Shown piece after piece: positions 54,203-64,000 of a stretch of 64,000 nt of DNA. The notes under the pieces are model-generated. The model was not told the origin of the DNA. It did no database searches and saw nothing but the letters and a program-made list of their open reading frames with translations. The position numbers and the translations under genes were made by a program. Position 1 is the first letter of the stretch; each line of letters opens with the position of its first letter. This DNA comes from Entrophospora sp. SA101 (taxonomy: Eukaryota > Glomeromycota > Glomeromycetes > Entrophosporales > Entrophosporaceae): positions 1 through 64,000 of the forward strand of contig CAUDNR010000335.1 in NCBI GenBank assembly GCA_958430865.1. Reading direction: 5' to 3'.

Positions 54203-56658
54203 AAACATGTATCATTTTTTCTCGATGCTTAAATTATTATTTTAATAAATACTAATTTTATTTAATAAATGCATTTATTATTATTATTAGTACTACTAGT
54301 AGTTAGCAACAGTAACGATGCCAGTATATTAATAGGCAAATATATAATTTTTTAATTTCAAAAAAATTAATATTTATTTTAATTTTTAGATTTTATTTGA
54401 ATACAAAAAGAATAGAAATTATATATTTATTTAATTATTTATTGTTCAGTTGTTTATACTTTTACTTTTTAGATTTAAGATATAATAAAATAAATAATTC
54501 TAATAATATTAAACTTTTCATTATTTTAATTGGAATATTGTTAAAAGCTTGCCTCATTTAACTCACCTCGGGTAAAATATAATTTTTATTTACCACTCTA
54601 GTTGATATATTATCTATATGATATATAGTTTTTTCTAAGGTATTTGTGGATGTTTCTAATTTACCCCATTACAAAGAAAAAATATAATAATTTCAACTAA
54701 TGTTATTGAATTTGCTTATTAAATCAGAACAATATCATAATGTTAATATTGCTACTGATGAAGTATATTTTGTCTGGTAGTTAATAGTAACTTTATTGGA
54801 ATTAATAGATTGAGGAAGATTTGTAAAATTCGACAAACGGTATTTAGATGAATTGTTTAATAGTTGAAAGATTAAAGGAAGTTTTATTCATTTATCAAAG
54901 ACTTTATAAGTGACATAGGTTCTTCATTCTTTTCTATTCTTTTCTTTAAAATATGAAGATATCATATTTAGTTGAATATATTATGCTATTAAAAAAATCA
55001 CATGAAATGTTTTCGTTTATTTGTATTAAAAATAGCGGAAAAACCTGGTCTTTAAGTCTTTATCATTTTTGGTGATTTAGATCTGCTGGACGATCATGAT
55101 GAACAATTTCTTTAAAAATCATAAAGAATTTCATGTGAGACCATATTCCATTCTAATTGGGTCTACCAAATTAGATAAATTTGAACCATACATAGATATG
55201 AGAGTGTGAAATTTAACATGATTTTTTAATATGATAAAATAAATTTATCATCACCATTATATAACAAAAAGAATTTGTTTTTAAGAGTTTTTATGAAATC
55301 CAAGGTATTGATAAGTAAAAAAAAAAAAATTAAAAATTATGTGTATACGCACTTGCTAAACGGGAGGATGATGTGACCATAAAGAATTGAAATGTCTAAA
55401 CGTACAGCAGGACAAAACTTTTGCGTCACAGTACCGACGATGTTTTTAAATTTTATTAATTTTATTGTCTTGGCTTTAATTCTCATGATTTGTTTTTTTT
55501 TTGACCCCATAAAGTTATGTGAATAGGTGCCCTGCAATATACAGTGGAGGACAGCAAAAACCATCAACTATATATTAGTTTACCCAAAAATGATATCAAT
55601 TCAAAAAAAATAATTGCACCAAACGATTAAGGAACACTAACTTTTGATATGCCTCATTTGGTATCTTCAATTCTTCTGGTGATTTAAAAAATTTAATGCT
55701 AAAATTTAATATATGCAAGTGTTGTTTATTTTCATTTATTATGCAAGTATCTCAAACATAAGCTATTTAAAAATATTGTATCAGAATATCAGAAGAAGTT
55801 CTGAAAACGACATCAATATTTCCTTTCTACACGTCAAATTTTTTATTCAAGATGGATGATGGATGGTAATAGTAAATAGTAAGTTATACACACCCTACAA
55901 AGCATAGTGGAATTTCGTAATTATCACGAATGTGACTTAAAATGTCGATCTTTTTTATATTGTGTAATGGTAATTTTAAAGTACTTTTCAATTGACCTTA
56001 ATGTGACGTAAAAACCCCTCCATCATTTCAAAGTTTATAAGAAAGTAATAGTTAAAGAATATATAATATTGGTATACATTAATTTCAGTGACTTTTAATG
56101 AGTATTTGTTTTTTATCATATTATTCGAAAACATCAGCAAGGTATTTGTTTTATTAATATTGATATTAATATTAAAATATTTATTGATTTTATTATTTTT
56201 GAAATAATACATTTCAAGATCAATAAATTTATTTATTATATATAGTTATTATAGAGAGGCGTTTTTAAGATTTTACATATATTAATTACCCTTTTCAAAT
56301 CCTTGGGTAATATTGTTCATGTTTGATTAATAAAATCCTCACAAATAAATATTATAGTTTTTAGAAGCAATATGTTTCAAGGTCAACATTTTCAAACTTC
56401 AAATTTACTACTACTTCACTTTATCAATTAAGATTAAGGTTAATTCTTTATTTAAATATTATTATAAATTAATTTTAATGAATACTGCGGTGAAGAGCTA
56501 GCAAATTCTTTCACTGCTTCTTTTTGCTACCACTAATTATAATTTATGCTATTTATTGGTAGTGATAATATCACCAATTTATTAGATTGTAATTCACCTA
56601 AAGTATTGTGAGAATTATCAGAGCTAAGGATACTGGCTGCAACTTTTGATGATGGTTG
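54203..56658. other. Intergenic, second copy
   Basis: Counterpart of 6035-8490. No gene seen. Confidence 0.45.
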
Positions 56659-56964
56659 CTACCACCTTTGCATCATATAAAAATGATTGCAACCGCCTTT
56701 ATGACCATTTTGTTTCCTTTTTTGGGTTGCAACATGGAACACTAGTATATCCGCAATACAATTAAGTGAAGCTAAATAATATGGGGGAGATTTCTTTGAA
56801 AAAGGCGGATTAACTTGATCAGGTTGAAGCATATAACTTTTGCCAATATTTTTATAAAATTTCTTGGAAATAAGATAACAAAAATATACTGGTTTTTTTA
56901 ACAAGAAATTCCGGCTGAATAGACTTATATGGGTAAATATATGGTTTTTTAAAAGTATCAACAA
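56659..56964 (-). other. Possible gene relic (101-codon frame), second copy
   Basis: Counterpart of 8491-8796, identical in translation. Confidence 0.2.
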
Positions 56965-57119
56965 AAACTGATTTATGGGAATCTAAAGGAGTTCATTAAA
57001 AAATTAATAAGTCCATTTTCTTATATATATATATATATATATATATACATACATACATATATATATTTGAGCTTACCCAATTACAAATGCATGATTAATA
57101 ATTGATTCTGCATTTTGAT

Positions 57120-57662
57120 TTACATTGATATTAGCATATAACCGCTGTGAAAATTTTCAACATAATATTCATTGAAATTAACAAGATGATTCTCCAATAC
57201 ATTTGCAAAAGGATGTTGACTTTCTTTCTAATATATGTAATCTGAAATAGATGCGAGTATCTTATTATAATTTTTTCTTTTCCATCTAAGAGCAAAAGTT
57301 CAGATTCTAAATAATGTTTCCAAATATTTGATATCAACATAAATATCATTCAATGAAGCATCAATCAACATAGTATTTTGATTATTTAAATTGTCTAATA
57401 AATTCTTAATGGTAAAAATATTATTTTGTTCATTGATATTTTTATTTTCAAAAGCAATGCATTTTTTTCCCTTAGCGGGTTCACATATTTGCAAATAATG
57501 AGGAGAACATAACTGTGATTCATTAACTATCAAATAATCAAAATTAGAAAAAGTTCCAGAATCAATTGATTTTGTATAAACAGTTTTATTAAAGTTTATG
57601 TAAGGGCCTGAATTTTCACGACCAGCAACTAAGCAAGGACCTTGATTAGGATTGTGAGGCAT
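57120..57662 (-). pseudogene. Decayed transposon-like gene, second copy
   Basis: Counterpart of 8952-9494, with the same TGA, TAG and TAA interruptions. Confidence 0.5.
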
Positions 57663-57964
57663 CTTTAAAAAAAAAATTGTTTATTATATAATTATAAGTT
57701 AAATTATTTTACATTGTATTTTCCGTAACGTGATAATTTCGAATGTTGATCAAAAACAAAATTCCACTATTATATACTATTACTATGCTCCCCTACAAAA
57801 AGTATCAACTCACTTGATGATCCGCAAAAATAATTGAATAAACGGGTAATACAAATACTCGTTTCGAAAAGGTAGCTTTTAAGATACAATGTTTTAACAC
57901 ATCTTTGGGAGCTTAGAAATGTTGTTCTCAAATGTATATATATATATGTTCATAATTATTGATC

Positions 57965-58578
57965 GAATATTCATGGAGAATTAATACAAAACGTAAAAAA
58001 ATCGGAATGAATTTTTATGCAAGATGATTATCATTATGCGTGAACAAACTTTAAAGGGCAATTGCGGTTGAAATATCTAACCAAAACTAATTTTTTTTTT
58101 AAAAAAAAAATGATTGAACTTTCAATTGTGTTATTTCAATTAAAACATCATGTCTCAATTAACAGACTTTGAATGATTGGACGTTGGGAAACAGATGAAA
58201 GCACTTGTGACATTGCTGGTGCACTCGATCATTCTCAGTCACAAGTAACTCGTGCAATAAAAGCATTTAATATCAAACTACTTATCGCTCCCCAAAAAAT
58301 ACAAATGAATTGATTTCTTATTTGATGGGTGAGTGAGCAAATATTGATCGTGATTATTTGTAAAAATTAGTAGACAACATTCCTTGAAGGGTTCAAGCTG
58401 TAATTGAATCAAAAGGAAATCCGACAAAATATTGAATAAATGAATGAAATGTTATATTTTTTTGATACTTTTGATATAAATTTAATAAAGATTTTATTAT
58501 GTAAAATTATTATACAAACTGTGGATGAAAAATTATTTCGTTATTTTTACGTTTTACATTAATTCTTCATGAATATTC
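57965..58578. mobile_element. Internally deleted Tc1/mariner element, second copy
   Basis: Counterpart of 9797-10410. The transposase remnant lies at 58150-58435, with the same missing core and stops. Confidence 0.75.
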
Positions 58579-58893
58579 AAAACACCACCGAAAATAAAGT
58601 AACCAAGAAGTTGCAACCAATTGCAGAATTTCAAATCAGTAACTTTATATAGAAGGCTGAGGTTATATCTGGTGGCCTTGCCCTCTTTGTTGCCCCGCCA
58701 CTTCTAGAAAGAAAAGCTTGTTGGATAAGATCAAATTATCGGTTAAGAGATTCAATTAATAATCTATTAAAGGGGCGGTGCCATATCAGTGAAAAACAAC
58801 GATTTTATATGGTTGGACATTACATGGTATATCTTGAAGTCAGAATATATATCGACTAGTGTTGGTCCCCAAAACTAAATTGAAATGTTATAT

Positions 58894-59034
58894 GTTGTAA
58901 CTAAGGTTGTGGGCGAAACCTCTTAATGACTGTCGAAACTCTGTCGAAACTCTAATGAACAATTAATGTGTAACCTGTCGAAACTCTGTCGATTGATTTC
59001 TGGAGGAGTTTCTCCCGCAACCTTAGTTGTAACT
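58894..59034. mobile_element. Foldback/MITE-like element, second copy
   Basis: Counterpart of 10726-10866, arms and centre identical. Confidence 0.6.
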
Positions 59035-60038
59035 AAATCAAAAATCAAATGTCAAGTGTGGTTTCGATTTATTATTATGACAAACTTTTTGACTTTTATA
59101 CAGTTGCGAAACTTAGCCATTCGAACTTATTCTTTGATTTGTTTTACTTATCGCAGGCTTTGATAGTTTCACAATTTCATACATTGATGCTTAGTAAATA
59201 GACTTCAATCGTTCAACCATAAAATTGTTTTTAATGAACATATATAAAGTTCTTATATTTTCAGGATAACCTTTTCTACTTTTCTTTTAATAAAAGAACT
59301 ATTTAAAAGCTTTTGCTTCTGAACAAGTTTTGACTTGATGAACCTTATTCATGCATAGAAATAATTAATTGTAACAATTACGACCTAAAAGAAATTTTTT
59401 TTTTAATTTTTAAATCTTTTAAGAATGGCGACTATAGAAGAAATTAGACAAGAATAAGAATGGATTATGAGAAGGGAGTGAAGAAATTGGAAGTTTTTGA
59501 GGGGAACTTGAGGACACACAAAAGAAACAAGGTAGTTGTTCTATAATTCTAAATTAATAATTTTGTATGATATCTTTATTTACATATTTATTTATTTATT
59601 TATTATTAGATAAATAGGAAAGAAACAAACAATTATTGTTTAATTAATAATTTTATATAATATACATCTATTTCGTGGATAATAATAAATTTGTATAATA
59701 TGTATATATCTATTTATCTATTTCATGGATAATAGTCATTCTATAATTATTGTTAAATTAATGGTTATTAGATGACGTGAATAAAAATTTGCTTCCAATA
59801 TCTATTTGATAAAAACTTGTATATTTTTTTATAATTGGTTAAATACTGGGCTAGCAAGAATTTCCTCGACTTTTTGTGTAATTTATTCGGGCAAATTTCG
59901 TGATAAAATCAAAATATGATCTACAAAAATCATTACCAATTTTAGAATGTCCTCCATGCTACAAATATGCAAGCCTATAAGTCTATATTAAATATGTAAT
60001 AAAATAAAATAAAATTTTAATGGATAATTCCTCAAAAT
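59035..60038. other. Intergenic, second copy
   Basis: Counterpart of 10867-11870. No firm gene. Confidence 0.3.
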
Positions 60039-60120
60039 GACAACATGGCCGAGTGGTTAAGGCGTCAGACTTGAAATCTGATTCCCATTGGGAGCGCAGG
60101 TTCAAACCCTGCTGTTGTCG
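60039..60120 (+). tRNA. tRNA-Ser (UGA anticodon), second copy
   Basis: Identical to 11871-11952 over all 82 nt: acceptor stem, anticodon TGA, long variable arm and both internal promoter boxes. Confidence 0.95.
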
Positions 60121-60283
60121 TCAAAATTCTTTTCTCTATTTATATAAAAAAGAATAATAAAAATACATTTTTTTTTTTTTAACATTGCAAACATATATTT
60201 ATTAATGAATTACAGATTTTTTAATAATATAAAATTATTTTACTATAATACTAATAGTAATTATAATAATTATTTTTTTTTTT

Positions 60284-63200
60284 TCATGTAGTATTTTTAT
60301 TAATTTTTATAATAATTCTATTGGTAGTTGGTACAGTGGTTGTAGAAGATTCCGACGGAATATTATTACTATTATATAATGGACATTTCTTGTTTGTTTT
60401 CATATGACCTAAAGCTCCACAATTTCCACATCGTCTCTAAGAAAAAGGTAATCAATTAATAACAAGCAGTAAGTAAACAAGCGATAATAATAATGATAAA
60501 TGTAATTATAATTGTAAATGCTTGCCACTGTTGTTTCAGTCTTCTTTTCTTTAACGATAGATGATGCAGAAGTAACGTTACCAGCAGCAGATAATTTGGC
60601 AGCTTTTTTAGCTTCACGAACAGCCAGACGTTGCTGGCGTCTCTCTTGATTTCGTTTTAATCTAGCCAACTGATCTTGAATTCTAATTATATAATTATAT
60701 TATAACAACATGAGTATTAAATATTTATTTATTTTTTTTAAAAAATTGTTAATGATTTACCTCTTTTTTAATCGTTCGTTTCTTTCTTCATCATTGGTTG
60801 GCTCCAACGTTTCAGTACTATAAAAAAATTCCATTATTATTATTATTGTCATCATAATTATTAAAAAAAAATAGGATGACTAAATTTTGATTTTTTTGTT
60901 CTTTACTTTAATGTTTGTTCTTCAATAACTTGTCTTTGACGAATATACGCATTAATTACTGAAGGATCAGTTATATATTCTTTTGTCCACCTTTTTTCAC
61001 CATTATCTGACCTTATCTACACTCAAAAATTTTCTTTAAAGATGCATGAATAGATATATAAATGATATAGAAAATAGATATAGATGAACATACCGAACGA
61101 TTTATCACCAATGCTCTGTTTCGATGAGAACTACAATCATAATTTGTACGTGAAGTTATACTACCATCTACAGATGTTATATCATCATAGTCCATCATTG
61201 ATTCTGGTGATTGTGTTTGATCTGGCATTGCAGATTCCATTAAATCATTCATTTCCACATTTTCCATATCCACATCACTATCAACCTATTAAGGAGAAAA
61301 AAGATTTTTTAATTTTAATTACTTTTTTATTAAAATAAAAAGGGAAATTTTTTTTACCTGATTATCTTCATTATCTTCATTATCTTCATTATTAATATCT
61401 TGTTGATCAACAAACATATCAGATAAATCATTATTATATCTACTTTGATCGATAAAAGATGTCGAATCTTCTCGTTTACTAAGTGATGAAAACTGTGCAT
61501 TCCAAATTCGACCGATCTAAAAACCGATATATACTATTTATTTAAAATAAATTAGAATTAAAAATAAACATTAATATTAAAATACCTCTTGATAATATCT
61601 TTTCCATTGATCTAAAACAGTATATTTATGGCCACTCTTTGGCTTATTTTCTATTTCGGCTATAAAAAAAATCAAATAAATACATGATTGAATTAATAAA
61701 TGAATTAAGCATTTTTAATTACCAAGCTTATCTTTAGCAGATTCTCCAGCCTTTAAAAATATATCCTTCATTGAAATTCTAATGAAACTGAAGCCTTCGC
61801 CTTTTCCGGTTGGATCACCTTCTCCATGTAATTTTAACATGGCATTTGACTATGCATTAAAAATTTTTTTTTTTTAATTTTATAAATAAATAAAATTTTT
61901 TTTTCAATAAATTAACAATTAATGATAATCATACTTGTGTGGCATTTAGAAAATTCCTTGTCGTAATCCATGGTGCTAATTGTTCTTCCACAGCCAATTT
62001 GGATTCCTTAAGAGCACGTTGACTTTCGTCTTGAACATCGTCATCATCATCATCACCTAATTTATATCCTGCATCTTCCAAATGTCGTTTACCAAGTAGC
62101 CAGCTTTCTTGTAAACAAATCTTAATAATAATAATAATAATAATGATGATGATGATGATAAAATTTTTTTAGATTTAAAGATTTCACAAAATTATATATA
62201 TGTGTGTGTGTGTATGTACCATTTCTGGACTAAGGATTTTCCTTATTTCTTTTTCACTTGGGACGCCACGTGAAGGTTTCAATTTCCAAATTTGTATATT
62301 GTTATCAGTACCTTTTTTACGAACCAACTCTGCTACCTCCTTTATAGATACAAATATATACATACATATTTATTATTATCATTATTCGATTGTTAATTTC
62401 TCTCCAAAAAACATTATATAATACAAACCTTCATACGTGAACGAATTGTGTCCTCTTTATAATCTGGGAATCTTTTTAACAGTTGATCATGTGTTACTAT
62501 ATGGTACCTATTTCTTTTCATAAGTCGTAATGCTGTAGCTTGTATTCGAGCTGCTATTGTAGCTTTTGCTTTTCTTGATGGTGGAGATGGAACTTCTTGC
62601 ATAGGAAATGTTTGACCCACCACAAAAATATTCTTAATTTCACGTATATAGTATTTTGACTTGTTTTTGAAAGTAGTTCTATTTTTTTTTTAAAAGGAAA
62701 ATAATTAAAGAAGACAATGATGATAATTAATATATAAATACATATATATATATTTAAAATTAGATAATATTTAAATTATTAAAATTATTTTTAAATAAAA
62801 AAACCTGAGGACTAAAAAATCCGAATCTTTTGGATCATGCCTAAATAGTGGAGCTCGAAATAAATTATTATATAAGGTTGTGATGACTTGACCACGTTCA
62901 ACATTCCCAAAATTCATAAACGGTGATTCATCCATGACATCAAGAATTACAGGTGAACCAATATCAAGCTATCATTTATCATCATCATTATATTTTATTA
63001 ATAGAGTAGTCATAATCATGTATACCAAATTAATCAATTAAGTTTATAATTACCGCTGGAATATAAGTATCATTCGAATCAATCTTTCTGTAATAATTTA
63101 AAAGCAAACTTCCCATTCCAATATTTGATAATATTGGTGGATATTCTTCCTATTATATATAAAATAGTATAAATAATAGAACAATAATAACAATAATAGT

Positions 63201-64000
63201 GGTATTTTATTAATTATGATTATTTTTCTTTCAATATATATATATATATATTGAGGATGGTTATAAATAACACATACAGAATATTCAAGTAAAACAAATT
63301 CTTCGTTGTCTTTTAGTGATAAATCTTTAGGTCTTTTCATTTTTTCATGTTTAGAACGTAATTTTCTTTTATTTTTTCGGTGATGGCGTCTAATTTTCCT
63401 AAAATGAACTACTTCTCCGACTGGAACTTGAATTGTTGGACGATGCAATGCTCGAATTTCAGATTTTGTAAACTTAGTTTTAAACTGTTGAAAAATAATT
63501 ATTATAATAAATAGGTGTCATTGAATTTGTTCTGATTTTAAGATTAATGTTATTATTATTAACTCACATATTGTGGATGTAATTTAAGCGCCGGTAAAGA
63601 ATGTCTTATAAACATTTGACCAAAATTAAGCCTCTTTCTACAATTTCTTCTTTCAACATTTTCAACATTATATTGCAAATAATTTTCTTTATTATCATCA
63701 GAAGTTTTGTACTTGTGAATTTTAATTATTTTATCTTCACCCTATAAATAATTGAAAATTTCAATTGTTTGCTCATAAAAAAAAAATAAATAATTCATTA
63801 ATTCATTAATTTCTAATTTACCTCAATAAAATTTTTACTGAATTTCCTACTATTTTTCCTAAATACTTTATTTATTTATTTTTTAAAACAAAATCCAATT
63901 ATAATAAAACCTTTATATTTGTTTTTTTACATTTATTAAAAATATATAAATAATAAATCATACTTTGCGAATCAAAATTAAATAATAACTTTTGAGTGTT
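60284..64000 (-). CDS. TAF1: TAF1, second copy, 5' part beyond the window
   Basis: Counterpart of 12116-15832: the zinc-knuckle exon, the DUF3591/HAT-region exons and part of the acidic N-terminal half are present. The N-terminal exons, start codon and promoter (15833-17450 in the first copy) lie past 64000, so it is unknown whether this copy is complete. Visible exons are identical in translation to the first copy. Confidence 0.9.

Larger units (their letters stand above)
49405..64000. repeat. Right copy of the 14.6-kb duplication, cut by the window end
   Basis: Corresponds to 1237-15832 with constant offset 48168. Contents in order: LINE end, decayed repeats, phosphatase, intergenic, transposon relics, Tc1 remnant, foldback element, tRNA-Ser, TAF1. 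The copy continues past 64000. Confidence 0.95.

Noticed and set aside
1237..64000. The two identical blocks as long terminal repeats of one giant element
   Set aside because: The blocks contain host genes (phosphatase, TAF1, tRNA) and end at a LINE tail; there is no LTR boundary dinucleotide, primer-binding site or polyprotein between them.
1..64000. CRISPR arrays, rRNA operons, riboswitches
   Set aside because: No regularly spaced direct repeats with unique spacers, no rRNA-like sequence, and no riboswitch fold was recognised.

Overview
The window reads as nuclear DNA of an AT-rich, Asn-rich fungus, most likely an arbuscular mycorrhizal fungus (Glomeromycotina, Rhizophagus-like). The basis is short GT-AG introns, a TAF1 gene with fungal layout, an RPA1-like gene, LINE and Tc1/mariner debris, and DNA that uses the mollicute genetic code, which fits the Mollicutes-related endobacteria known from these fungi. 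The organism call is inference; no rRNA is present to confirm it.

Layout. 1-1236 is repeat-rich flank. 1237-15832 is a block (5'-truncated LINE, gene relics, tyrosine phosphatase gene, Tc1/mariner remnant, foldback element, tRNA-Ser, most of TAF1) that recurs almost base for base at 49405-64000 with a constant offset of 48168. TAF1 continues to 17254. 17.3-25.8 kb is sparse: a MITE-like element, a secreted-protein gene at 20942-21649 and one small hypothetical gene. 25.8-47.5 kb is the unusual part. 48.5-49.4 kb holds a decayed gene and then the second copy of the block.

The unusual part contains at least three copies of a mobile-element family whose genes are open only if UGA is read as Trp (mollicute code, table 4), about 35 UGA codons in all. 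Each copy ends in a conserved module: a terminal repeat of up to 164 bp starting GGGGCATACTGCAACAAAAC and, just inside it and reading inward, a small ORF that in the longest copy is 88 residues. Further in lie exchangeable cargo genes: a protein of about 1,030 residues with a C-terminal membrane helix in copy 1, and a coiled-coil plus zinc-finger gene pair in copies 2 and 3. Copies 1 and 2 also carry an RNase-H-like transposase of a type I recall from eukaryotic transposons, also in the UGA=Trp code. They lie head to head around an intron-containing fungal RPA1-like gene, so 28132-42892 is bounded by inverted copies of the same terminus. Most of these genes carry frameshifts; two in copy 3 are fully open. 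The best reading is transfer of an element that lived in an endobacterium into the fungal chromosome, followed by decay. An assembly chimera must be excluded, because a 10-N gap lies at 45200-45209.

The duplication is informative. The LINE in the right-hand block is flanked by a matching 19-bp target-site duplication; the LINE in the left-hand block has that repeat on one side only. The left-hand copy therefore has a foreign left flank, joined within the LINE. Together with the N gap this suggests either a scaffolding error or haplotype merge, or ectopic recombination between LINE copies.
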